Of a DNA stretch of 64,000 nucleotides, positions 1-9,766 are shown piece by piece. Within the stretch, counting starts at the first letter, position 1, and every line of letters begins with the position of its first letter. The notes beneath the pieces were generated by a model that worked only from the letters and a program-made list of their open reading frames with translations, was not told where the DNA came from and ran no database searches. This stretch comes from Paenibacillus sp. FSL R10-2734 (GTDB lineage Bacteria; Bacillota; Bacilli; Paenibacillales; Paenibacillaceae), in NCBI RefSeq assembly GCF_037963865.1, contig NZ_CP150170.1, forward strand, positions 5,208,001-5,272,000, in the 5' to 3' direction. A program made the translations under genes and the position numbers.

Positions 1-824
1 TCCAAATCGTTATCAATTCCTTCTATGTTCAATACCTTAATATCATAGGTTTCAGCAGGGCTATTTATTTTGTTTGTAGAATGCAGAAAGGTGATGCCTT
101 TGCCTGAACCCACTAAAAGCAATGCTTTTTCTGCATCATTTACGTAATAGGAAGCATTCGGTGAAAATCCATGTTTCATGCATAAACTGGTAGCATAATC
201 TACGGTAAATGGAGAAACTTTACGTTCAAGCATTATAAAATTCTCATTCGCTAATTCCTTCATATCAATAGAGTCATATTTAGATAAACGACAGTTCCGT
301 GGAACTGCGATTTGCAGTTTATTCTCTTGAAGCTTTATACACTCTATATTTGGAATAGAATCAATGCAAGTATTTAATGCAAATACCAAATCGCATTTGT
401 CAAATAGAAGATGATGTCTTAGTTCGGTTGGACTGCCCTGTGAAAGCGAAAAATCAATGCGCGGGTGCTTTTTCGTTATAGATTTCAGCGTATGCTGCAT
501 GAGCTTGGTATCAAGAAATCCTTGATATCCTATACTCAGCAATCCCGTTATGTTGCCATCATCATCATCTCCTTGCTTCACAATTTCCCGAATATTATCA
601 CATCTTCTTATGATTTCCGTGGCTTCATGCAAAAAGCGACTTCCTTGCTCTGTCAAAGTTAGCGAATGTCTACCGCGCACAAAAAGTTGCACTCCCATTT
701 CTTCTTCAAGGTCTTGTATTTGTCGGCTTAAAGTTGGCTGTGTCACATATAGGTGCTCGGATGCTTTCGTAAAACTTGAGTATTCTGCTACAGAAATAAA
801 ATATCTCAAACTCAGTATATTCAT
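1..824 (-). CDS. LysR-family transcriptional regulator (3' end beyond window)
   Basis: This is a LysR-type DNA-binding regulator. Translated by hand from the ATG at 824, it begins MNILSLRYFISVAEYSSF and continues with the typical winged helix-turn-helix (KASEHLYVTQPTLSRQIQDL), then a substrate-binding domain. About 274 residues are visible, and the reading frame is still open at base 1, so the last residues lie outside the window. A GGGAG ribosome binding site sits about 6 bases before the ATG. It is transcribed away from the MFS permease gene that starts at 947, the usual arrangement for a LysR regulator and its target. A paired repeat lies in the 122-base gap. Family assignment is firm; the inducer is unknown. 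Confidence 0.9.
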   Translation of the reverse strand, partial: MNILSLRYFISVAEYSSFTKASEHLYVTQPTLSRQIQDLEEEMGVQLFVRGRHSLTLTEQGSRFLHEATEIIRRCDNIREIVKQGDDDDGNITGLLSIGYQGFLDTKLMQHTLKSITKKHPRIDFSLSQGSPTELRHHLLFDKCDLVFALNTCIDSIPNIECIKLQENKLQIAVPRNCRLSKYDSIDMKELANENFIMLERKVSPFTVDYATSLCMKHGFSPNASYYVNDAEKALLLVGSGKGITFLHSTNKINSPAETYDIKVLNIEGIDNDL

Positions 825-857
825 ACGTAACTCCCTCTCTATGTGAAAAAAAACACA

Positions 858-919
858 ATTAGATGTATCAAACTAAATAAGAATATCAAAGAACCTTACG
901 TAGTTTGATTATATCTAAT
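858..919. promoter_or_regulatory. Paired inverted repeat between LysR regulator and MFS gene
   Basis: The arm ATTAGATGTATCAAACTA (858-875) is mirrored by TAGTTTGATTATATCTAAT (901-919). Each arm also contains a small GAT/ATC dyad. The arm centres are about 44 bp apart, roughly four helical turns. LysR regulators bind as tetramers to two such sites in divergent promoters, so this is the likely autoregulatory and activation operator. The repeat is seen directly; its function is inferred. Confidence 0.6.
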
Positions 920-946
920 TTATTGGTTATTAGAAAGGACAAGAAG

Positions 947-2233
947 ATGCAAAAGACAAAAAAGAAAATCTATTACGGTTGGTTCGTAGTGCTTGCAGCT
1001 TTTCTATGCACTTTCGCTTCAACCGGTTTGATGATTTACTCGTTCAGCTTATTTTTAGTACCGATGTCTGAGTCGCTCGATGTACCGAGGACTTCGATAG
1101 CTTTAGCATCGTCAATCTTCACCATCTGCATGGGCGTGGTCAGCGCCTATGTTGGCAACCAGGTCTCCAAGGGCAGAGTAAAGAAGCTGATTCTCATTGG
1201 TGTGATTCTGCTAGGAGGCGGAAACGCTCTACTCTCTATCACGAACTCGCTCCCTGTGTACTATATGTGTTATGCACTTGTCGGTATTGGTAGCGCTTTT
1301 ACGGGACCAGCAGTAACCAGTACCTTGGCGACAGCATGGTTCGATAAACGCCGCGGTCTCGCCACAGGCATTATCAGCTGTGGTGCCAGCGTGTGTGCCA
1401 TATTCGCGCCATCCTTTCTCGCTACCATAATGGACTCGTCGGGAGTACGGGCTGCTTATCTCGCTAACAGCGCGATCGTAATCGTTCTGCTGCTCATTGC
1501 GTTGCTGTTGGTGAAAACGAAGCCTCAGGACATCGGTCTTCTGCCTGATGGGCTTACCCAAGAGGAATTCGAAGCGACACCGCCCAAGAAACGCCCGGTC
1601 CTCATTGGACTCACTCGCAATCAGGCCATGAAGACACCTGCCATGATTCTTGTTTGTATCGCATTTGCTGCGCTCGGCTTCGGACAGATCGGCGTCATGC
1701 AGAACGCAGCCGCTTATTTAAGCGACCTAACGTTTAACACGAAAACTATAGCATCTGCACTCGGTTTCATTGGTTTATCCGGTGGCGTCAGCACAATCTT
1801 CTTCGGATGGTTGTCGGACCGAATCAATCCTAAGCTTGTATTTTGTGTTGGAAACATGCTGTTGCTAGTAGCTACCCTCATCCTCACCTACACTGAGCCG
1901 GATTCTGGGTACGGCTGGCTAGTCTCCTATGGCATCCTGTTCGGCTTAGGCATGGGAATCTGGGCTTCTGCTGTTCCCCTCGTCATTATAAAGCTAGTAG
2001 GTCCCATGAACTTTGGCGCGATCTGGGGACTCGCTTTTGCTATCCGGTCAATCTGTGGTGATACACTCGGTGTCCCAACGATCTCAAAGATAGCTGAAAC
2101 AGCAGGGTATAGGGTAGCTTTTTGTGTCGCGATAATCGTCTTCGCCGTATCAGCAGTGCTCATCATCGTTGCAAAGAAGCCGAAGGCGTTCTTAGAGATG
2201 CAAGAAGCGGCCGGCCAAGTCAAAAAAGCATAA
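947..2233 (+). CDS. MFS transporter, monocarboxylate / oxalate-formate type
   Basis: A 428-residue inner-membrane permease with about twelve hydrophobic segments. The N-terminal KKIYYGWFVVLAAFLCTFAS signature is typical of the monocarboxylate/oxalate-formate antiporter branch of the major facilitator superfamily. The loop after helix 2 (GNQVSKGRVKKLILIG) and the repeated FFGWLSDRINPKLVF in the second half are the usual MFS A-loops. I chose ATG 947 because AGAAAGGAC lies 7 bases upstream; an in-frame TTG at 905 lacks a comparable site and overlaps the operator-like repeat. It is divergent from the LysR gene and probably under its control. The substrate is likely a small organic acid but cannot be read from sequence. 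Confidence 0.88.
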   Translation: MQKTKKKIYYGWFVVLAAFLCTFASTGLMIYSFSLFLVPMSESLDVPRTSIALASSIFTICMGVVSAYVGNQVSKGRVKKLILIGVILLGGGNALLSITNSLPVYYMCYALVGIGSAFTGPAVTSTLATAWFDKRRGLATGIISCGASVCAIFAPSFLATIMDSSGVRAAYLANSAIVIVLLLIALLLVKTKPQDIGLLPDGLTQEEFEATPPKKRPVLIGLTRNQAMKTPAMILVCIAFAALGFGQIGVMQNAAAYLSDLTFNTKTIASALGFIGLSGGVSTIFFGWLSDRINPKLVFCVGNMLLLVATLILTYTEPDSGYGWLVSYGILFGLGMGIWASAVPLVIIKLVGPMNFGAIWGLAFAIRSICGDTLGVPTISKIAETAGYRVAFCVAIIVFAVSAVLIIVAKKPKAFLEMQEAAGQVKKA

Positions 2234-2332
2234 TGGTATCCAGTTTTCTGCCGAGCAATGCTAGATTGCATGCAAAAGCTTAAACCGGATCTTAAAGTCT
2301 TCGAGAGTTACATTTAAGTTTATTGATTGGTA

Positions 2333-2406
2333 AAAGGCCGTGACTGCCCTCTTGCACACAGAAGAAACCCGCTCCGGCCTTTGTAATGGCTGGGCGGGCT
2401 TTTATT
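2333..2406 (+). terminator. Possible terminator after MFS gene
   Basis: Two nested GC-rich inverted repeats (AAAGGCCG with CGGCCTTT, and CCCGC with GCGGG) are followed by CTTTTATTT. They sit between the MFS stop and the convergent GH97 gene. The long loop of the outer repeat makes this only a moderate candidate. Confidence 0.35.
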
Positions 2407-2440
2407 TAGACAAGTCCCCTTAGTAAAACCAATGGTTAGC

Positions 2441-5400
2441 TTATTTCAGGGTATCCAGGAGACTCTTAAGCTCCAGATTAGTCTCTAGAATGTGCAGTAC
2501 AATAGTTAACGCTTCGGCACGGGAAGCCTGCTTGGCTGGAAGGAACATACCATTTCCCACCCCGCTAATGATGCCGACTGCCGCCGCTTGCTCGATCTGC
2601 TCCTTATTCCATGTCTTATCCAGATCCGTGAAGCTGGAGGACGCTGCATTAATGCTGTTTAGGTTAATGATCCTGGAGATCATTGCAATAATCTCGGCGC
2701 GGCTGATTTCCCGATCAGGCAGGAATGTGCCGTTCGGGTAGCCGGAAATTACACCTTTTTGCTTCAGGGCGGTAATTGAAGCTTCGGCCCAGTGACCGGA
2801 AATATCACTTAAGGAGCTTTCGCCAGCGTTGCCTGCAAAGCCAAATACCTTAGCAAGAATCGTAGCGAACTCCGCACGGGTGATGCTTGTATCCGGCTGG
2901 AAGCTGCCGTCTTGATAACCAGTAACCAATCCTAACTTCGTAAAGATACCAATGGTGGAGTCAGCCCAATGAGAGGAAGTATCCTTAAATTTCAGCGGTT
3001 CCGGATTGGACTTGGCATCCTCAATTTTTTGGGCGAAGCTGGTTAGCACATTGTCAATATAAACGACATTGTCCATGAATTGCACTCCCGGCTGAACGGG
3101 CGCTGGTGTTGGTGTTGGTGTTGGTGTTGGTGTTGGTGTTGGTGTTGGCGCTGGTGTTGGCACTGGTGTTGGCGTTGGTGTTGGTGTTGGCACTGGTGTT
3201 GGCGCTGGTGTTGGTATTGGTGTTGGTGTTGGCACTGGTGTTGGCGCTGGTGTTGGTGTTGGTGTCCCAGCCTCTCTAGTAAGCGCTTCTACTGCTGCTT
3301 TAATTGCTGCTGTTGCTTCAGCCACTTCCTGCTGTGTAACATTCTCCTTTGCAGCTACATCTTTTCCTGCATTCAATTGAACTACTAATACTGCCCAGCT
3401 GTCCGCTGTGTAGTCTGCTTCTTTTAATGCTTCTACAGATGCTATTGCATCATTCAGCGCCGTTTTATCAACAACTTGCGGATCTACAGCTACAAGTGCT
3501 TTTACTGCTGCTTTAATTGCTGCTGTTGCTTCAGCCACTTCCTGCTGTGTAACATTCTCCTTTGCAGCTACATCTTTTCCTGCATTCAATTGAACTACTA
3601 ATACTGCCCAGCTGTCCGCTGTGTAGTCTGCTTCTTTTAATGCTTCTACAGATGCTATTGCATCATTCAGCGCCGTTTTATCAACAACTTGCGGATCTAC
3701 TGCTACAAGTGCTTTTACTGCTGCTTTAATTGCTGCTATTGCTTCAGCCACTTCCTGCTGTGTAACATTTCTCCTTTGCAGCTACATCCTTTCCTGCATT
3801 CAATTGAGCTACTAATACTGCCCAGCTGTCCGCTGTGTAGTCTGCTTCTTTTAATGCTTCTACAGATGCTATTGCATCATTCAGCGCCGTTTTATCAACA
3901 ACTTCTGGATCTACTGCTACTAGTGCTTCTACTGCTGCTTTAATTGCTGCTGTTGCTTCAGCCACTTCCTGTTGTGTAACATTCTCCTTTGCAGCTACAT
4001 CCTTTCCTGCATTCAATTGATTTACTAATACTGCCCAGCTGTCCGCTGTGTAGTCTGCTTCTTTTAATGCTTCTACAGATGCTATTGCATCATTCAGCGC
4101 CGTTTTATCAACAACTTCTGGATCTACTGCTACTAGTGCTTCTACTGCTGCTTTAATTGCTGCTGTTGCTTCAGCCACTTCCTGCTGTGTAACATTCTCC
4201 TTTGCAGCTACATCTTTTCCTGCATTCAATTGAGTTACTAATGCTGCCCAGCTGTCTGCTGTGTAGTCTGCTTCTTCTAATGCTTCTACAGATGCTATTG
4301 CATCATTCAGTGCCGTTTTATCAACAACTCCTGGTTCCAAGGTGTCAATTGCTATCGGTACCTTTACATCATTGTAAGTAAAATCGCTGATTGTGATATC
4401 AATTGCTGTTTGTCCCCCGCCGGAACCTGCATAGAAACCTACAGAAAGATTTGCACTTGCTGCCAAATTTGCATTTGTAGTAGTTTGGGGTGTTCCTTTG
4501 TTGGTAATTGCTGTCCAATTCACACCTTCATAGCTATAGGAATTAATAAATGTATTTCCAACTTTTTGAATCTTAACGTAAACATCATTATTATAATTAT
4601 CATCTGCGTTGTAATATTCAGAGGTAGCTCCTGAGGCGGTTGACATTACGCCGAACGCCTGAGGGTGACTTCCCATGATGCCGCTATGATAACGCCGTCC
4701 TGCTGCTACCGATGAGCTATTTGGATTCGCTTTATTAAAGACTGTTATAAATCCACCCTGATAATTTGTCCTAAGGCCACCGGAAATCTTAGCAGTGATG
4801 GTGAAGTCTTTATCGCCTTCCGGTACATCCATAGAGAACATGTTTTTCCAGTTATTAGCGCCAAGTACTCCCGTTTCTGTTGTAATTGTTGCTGAATCGG
4901 CATTATTGATAATAACATTTTCACTTGGATTAAGAATTGTCCATTTATCACCATCAAGAACATACCTTGGAGGTGTAACCTTTACTTTAATTTCTGCTTT
5001 TACAGTTTTGTCGTATGCAGAAGCTACCGTTACTGTAGTCTCACCTTCGGCAACGCCTCTGATTAAACCGTTCTGATTTACAGTTGCGATTGTTTCGTCT
5101 GCAACACTCCATATAACATCTTTGAATTCTGCTTTTTCCGGACTGAGTGTAACTACAACCGGATCAGATAAATATCCTTTTTCTACCATCACTTCTGCAG
5201 GATCAGCAACGATTGAAGTGATGCTATCCAACTCTGCTGTCGGAACTGCACGTAATGCATATCCGCCGCCATAAAGTACATTTATGTCTAATACTGTTTC
5301 GTTTGTAACATTCGGGATAATATCCATATTTACGTCCCGTCTGTCGTTTTCTCTGTAAAGCACTACTGTATACTCTGTGCCTGCGTCAAGGGATTCTAAT

Positions 5401-8102
5401 GGAACTTTCATCGTTCTTGGATTCACACTGATTCCAGAAACATACCAGTTAGTTCCGGCTCTTCTTGCTATGCTCAGATATTGGCCAATTACACCGTCAA
5501 CAAATTCTGTTGCATCCCATTTTTTCGGGTAATTTTTATAGTAGGACATTCCTTCCGGAATACTTCTATAAACCTCCGGCGTAGAACCCATACTATGAAT
5601 TCCGTCTTCAATCAACGCTGTCAATGCGAACTGGAATCCCATAGTAGTCTTGTTATAATCCTTAGATCTGATTTCTTCTGTAACCTCTGCCGGTCCAATT
5701 GCCGCTCGGATAAATGGAATCATTGTGTACTGTTCCGCAGTAATACCTCCTGCTTCCTGTCCACGGATTGCTTCACGTCCATATACGTTTGGATAAGTAC
5801 GAATTTCACCGGTTGGTTTATTTGCACCATGTGCAAGAACCATGAGCTTGTACTTCGCCGCATCTCTATACAGATCATCATAAAGCTGCATACGCTCCTG
5901 GCTTTCCCCATCAAAGAAGTCCGGCTTGATGCCTACGATACCTTGTGCAGCCCATTCAGAAAAGTGCCTGTCGCGTTCTTCCTGTGTATCAATATCTCGT
6001 ACATGTACCCATGCCCACAATCTAACTCCTTTTTCTTCTGCATAATTTTTTACTGTCGGCCACCAGTCACGCATACCACTAACGTTTCCACGACCGCCCA
6101 GATTCCAGCCTTCATCAAGGATATAATAATCCCATCCTATTTCAGCTCCAAATCCAATCCAGTTCAAATGTGTTTCAGCTTTCGACTGATCACTGATTCC
6201 ACTTCCCCAGTTAGCTACCCATGACCAGGAAGATAAACCTGGGTCTACCCATGATTCATAGTCATATGTTTCGTAATCTGCCGGAGTACTCAGATTTTCA
6301 ATCATTGTATTTTCTACAATGTCTTTCGTAGCACCTGTGATTGCCGCTCTCCATGGAGATTTAAAAGGCGTCGTTGTCACTACATCCCCCGTTTGTGACT
6401 TAGAGAATGAAACATCTAACATCCCATTTTCTTTTACTGTAAGCATAGAACCACTGAAACTTCCGTTGAGGTCTGCTTCTGAGAACAGCGTCCATACACC
6501 TTCTGTTCCATACAAGAATGGCATGGAGGGAGTAGAGTTCACTGCTAATCCTTCCGTAGTAGTTACTTGATACTGACTTTCATAATTCCATGTAGCCGAA
6601 GTATAGTTCATCCAATATACATCTGCTTCTTTCGGAAGCTGCAAGCCTGATACTTCATCACTGATTCTAATCTCTTTTTCCCCATCTGTGCGGACAGCAT
6701 ATCTGTATGCCGTTCCATCATCATAGGCGCGGATTATCAAATCAAATTCAACAGAATTATCATTTTTCCTTGCGAATGTAAGCGTCTGTTCCTTATAGTG
6801 ATTTGTATATTCATCACTCTTACCGGAAAGCACCTTATAGCTTTCGTTGATTTCTTTCACTTCTGAAGCTTTTTTTAATACAAGGCCACTTGAAAAGTCA
6901 CCTAAGCTGGTTACTAAACCAAGTGGTGATGTCCCAATATTTTCTACGCCATTCTTTTCCGCAGTATATTGAAGAACTCCACCTGTGATCATTTCTACCG
7001 TCATCTTTGTATTTCCATCTGGAGATGAAAGTTCCCATGATTCTTCTGCCTCAATATCTCCAACTTGAATTGCCAGAGCAGCTGTTTTTGTAACTTCGCC
7101 CAATGTTGCTTCGGCAGTAATTACTACATTGCCGTTACGTGCACCAGTAACAACACCGTCTTCACTAACCGTTGCCACATCTTCATCACTGCTTGTGTAG
7201 ACTACTGAATCAAATTCTGTGATTTCATTTTCATCATAATCTGCACCTGTCACGTTAAGCGTTTGTGTATGTGCAGCACCTACACCCATTTTCGCTTCAC
7301 CAGAAAGCACGACGGATTTTAACGCACTTGAATTTATAGCGAAGGGTACCGCTTCACCACCGATTCTCAGATCAGAGAACGTAATTTTTGTAGGTGTCGC
7401 CCCGCCACCGTTTGCCGCAGCGATTCCTAAATAAATGTTCTCAGGCGCAATGAGTGCATTGCCCTTATCTATATACTCTACAGCGCCACCCGACACAGTA
7501 GTATCAATAATCTGATTCCAATTTTCTACGTTTTCACTGTACTGCGCTGCATAGTAACCGTAGACTCTTCCGTTCCGCTTCTCCAGTCTCAGATAAAAAT
7601 CATTGCCGATGGCTGCAGCACCTTCGTAATACTCGTTGTTTGAAGTAGTATTCTGCATAAGACCCATGAGCTTGTTTGTTCCATACTTTCCACTAAGAAA
7701 TCCATGCTGTCTGCGAACCACAGCAACGGCATTCTCACGGTTCTTTCCGCTTGCGATCATCAGATGAGCCCCATGATAGTTTGCCGTAAAATCCCCACTT
7801 ACTTTCACAGTAAAATCATAGTCCGTCTGGTTCGGAAGCTGATAGTTAAGAATGTTTTTCATTCCCCCAGCATCATTAATTGCTCCACCTTCAGTTGTGA
7901 TAGTAATACTTCCATCCTCATTAACAACAAGGTTTCCTGCTGTCGGGTTTGCTACTTCCCATGCACTATCCAGCACCATGCTTACTTCTCCCGCAGCTGG
8001 CAGCTCCTCCGCAAGTGTAGGCGCTACATTACCCAAAAGCATCTCGCTAGACAGGACAAGCGCCAAGACCCATTTTAAAATTTTCTGTTTTCTCTTTTTC
8101 AC
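2441..8102 (-). CDS. Giant secreted SLH-anchored GH97 glycosidase (one-base frameshift near 3769)
   Basis: With one frame correction this encodes about 1,886 residues. It has a signal peptide (1-31, start GTG 8102, six bases after GGAGG), a beta-sandwich domain (about 40-255), a Big_2 domain, and a GH97 catalytic module (about 354-959). A second Big_2 and a second sandwich domain follow, then five FIVAR repeats of 71 residues, a Pro-Thr linker, and three C-terminal SLH domains with TRAE/SRAE motifs. GH97 is recognised from WSWVANWG, GWDYYILDEGW and HGANKPTGEIRTYPN. GIKPDFF near residue 725 puts an Asp where retaining (alpha-galactosidase-like) members have the nucleophile, by family knowledge. 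SLH domains bind secondary cell-wall polymers, so the enzyme should sit on the cell surface. The frame breaks in the third FIVAR repeat: TTT at 3768-3770 where other copies have TT. Target of the adjacent YesMN system by position. Confidence 0.85.
3101..3266 (-). repeat. Hexanucleotide-based Pro-Thr linker repeat
   Basis: About 166 bp of GGTGTT/GGCGCT/GGCACT hexamers (plus strand) encode an alternating Pro-Thr linker with occasional Ala, Val or Ile. It separates the FIVAR repeats from the SLH cell-wall anchor of the GH97 protein. Such low-complexity DNA is prone to length change. Confidence 0.85.
3280..4328 (-). repeat. Five tandem near-identical 213-bp FIVAR repeats
   Basis: Five head-to-tail copies of a 71-residue unit beginning VVDKTALNDAIASVEAL. 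They differ at a handful of positions (for example LVTQL, LVNQL, LVAQL, LVVQL). Near-identity at the DNA level suggests recent expansion or ongoing gene conversion. The one-base frameshift of the GH97 gene lies in the third copy. Confidence 0.9.
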
Positions 8103-8183
8103 ATTAACCCTCCTTTTTCTTTTCTGTTTATTCCGCCATTGGGTAATCCCTGATTGGCTTCTACTGCTAGAGTGTAGCATGAA

Positions 8184-8197
8184 TGTTATCGCTTACA
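8184..8197 (-). promoter_or_regulatory. cre operator upstream of the GH97 gene
   Basis: The minus strand reads TGTAAGCGATAACA, a full match to the CcpA consensus TGWAANCGNTNWCA. It lies about 82 bases before the GTG start, just upstream of a possible extended -10 (TGCTACACT). Carbon catabolite repression of the glycosidase is the inferred role. Confidence 0.75.
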
Positions 8198-8281
8198 TGA
8201 GTAAGATAATTAAGGTTGACCAACTATTTTTTACGGTCCCTGCGGATTCTTTTATCCTACCCATGTGTGACTTTTCCCTTC

Positions 8282-9766
8282 TTATCTCAGCATCTGCTTG
8301 TATTCTGTGGGGGAGTAACCTTCGATTTTTTTGAATATATTCGTAAAATATCCCGGATTGATATAGCCCACCAGTTCCGCCGCTTCTTGGATCTGCATAT
8401 CGCCTACGGCTAGAATTTCCTTCGCCTTATTAATACGTAGCTCCGTCAGAAAACGCATGATCGTAGATCCGGTTTTCTGGTGAAACACCGTACTAAGATA
8501 ATTCGGTGATACCTGAAAATGTCCGGCAATTCTTGTGGTTCCGATCTCTTCCCTGTAGTTGGACTTCATATACTGGATAACCTTATGGACAATATCCTGT
8601 GGCGGCTCATCTTTGTTCATCCGCTGAAGTAAGACATCCCCGTGCACTTTCAAAAGTTGGATATTCTTGGCAAAAAAAGCATTAGGCTCGAGTTGCACAC
8701 ACAGTGTCGTATTCAGGTAATCATAGAGCGCTTCCCTGATACCGCTGCCCTCCAAGACATTCGGCGATTCCGCAGTAAACTGCTTCATCTCGAACAGCTC
8801 ATCCATATAACGGGTATATTTCTTTTCTATGTACATCTGGACCAGGTGCTCCATTCTATTACATAACTCAAATTGTTCCTCGTTGAAATGCCGGAAGGAA
8901 CTCGCGTTCCAAATTTTCCCCAGACCCTTCAACATACGAAAAACTCCGCGATCAATCATCCGTTTCACCTGCTCGTGGATTTTATCAAGCGCTAACTGTG
9001 CCTGTGAGGAGACCACCGTCAACCTAAGTCCTGAAGAATTGTCGGGATTATCCATCATTTGCTGCAAGCGCAGAAAGAAACTGTCCAGTAATTCCTTGTC
9101 CTGAGATCCGGGACGCGAGGCTCCAACCACAGCAGCATGACCAACGGGAAGAATCAGCCAGGTCAGAAGCAGACCTTGGTCCACGAATTCCGCAAAAATC
9201 TGATTGATATAGGTATAGACTTTGTTAAGCGGTATGGACCATGTCTCCTCTTCGAGAAGATAGCGATCGGCGAATACGACTGCCATTTGAACTTGCATGA
9301 TGGGATGTTCATTCAACCCAATTGCAGCGCTTTCCGACCCATAATTGTGATTCCATACGGCATTCGCAAACCGCCTTTGCTTGCTGGCGAAGCGCTCCTG
9401 CACCGTAGTCTGTGCCATCAAAAGCGCCTCCCGCAGTTCACCCAGACTCAAAGGCTTGAGCAGATAATTTTTGACCCCAAGCTGGATCCCTTCTTGAGCA
9501 AACGCAAACTCCGAATAGCCCGACAGAATGAACCACTCCGTATCAGCAGAGCCTGCCTTTGCCTGACGAATGGCTTCAATTCCGTTCATACCAGGCATCT
9601 TGATATCCACAAAGGCAATATCAGGACGTTTCTCTAATACAATATCTAGCAGTTCAATCCCACTGCCTGCGACACCAACGATTTCCCAGTCACCCTTGAT
9701 TTCACGAATCATACTGAGGAGTGTTTGCTGGGCCAGAAATTCATCATCCGCGATCACTATCTTCAT
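8282..9766 (-). CDS. YesN-type response regulator, receiver plus AraC DNA-binding domain
   Basis: A 494-residue cytoplasmic response regulator. Residues 1-120 are a CheY-like receiver with the acidic pair at 7-8, phospho-acceptor Asp54 (VDIKMPG) and Lys in NYLLKP. A middle region of unclear fold follows. The last 100 residues are an AraC-type double helix-turn-helix (EEIGTTRIAGHFQVSPNYLS and the FTNIFKKIEGYSPTEYKQ signature). Its ATG overlaps the stop of the YesM kinase gene in ATGA, so the two are translationally coupled. It is expected to activate the GH97 gene 180 bases downstream when phosphorylated. Confidence 0.93.
   Translation of the reverse strand: MKIVIADDEFLAQQTLLSMIREIKGDWEIVGVAGSGIELLDIVLEKRPDIAFVDIKMPGMNGIEAIRQAKAGSADTEWFILSGYSEFAFAQEGIQLGVKNYLLKPLSLGELREALLMAQTTVQERFASKQRRFANAVWNHNYGSESAAIGLNEHPIMQVQMAVVFADRYLLEEETWSIPLNKVYTYINQIFAEFVDQGLLLTWLILPVGHAAVVGASRPGSQDKELLDSFFLRLQQMMDNPDNSSGLRLTVVSSQAQLALDKIHEQVKRMIDRGVFRMLKGLGKIWNASSFRHFNEEQFELCNRMEHLVQMYIEKKYTRYMDELFEMKQFTAESPNVLEGSGIREALYDYLNTTLCVQLEPNAFFAKNIQLLKVHGDVLLQRMNKDEPPQDIVHKVIQYMKSNYREEIGTTRIAGHFQVSPNYLSTVFHQKTGSTIMRFLTELRINKAKEILAVGDMQIQEAAELVGYINPGYFTNIFKKIEGYSPTEYKQMLR

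Noticed and set aside
3080..3388. Plus-strand frame rich in Cys-Trp alternation
   Set aside because: It is the reverse reading of the Pro-Thr linker repeats of the GH97 gene; no ribosome site and no family.
3280..4328. CRISPR-like tandem repeats
   Set aside because: The units are 213 bp, head to tail without unique spacers, and encode FIVAR domains in frame.
5481..6224. 247-codon plus-strand frame
   Set aside because: Antisense to the GH97 catalytic module; no recognisable domain or ribosome site.
8103..8180. N-terminal extension of the GH97 protein from 8180
   Set aside because: It contains the GGAGG site of GTG 8102 within coding sequence and would bury the signal peptide.
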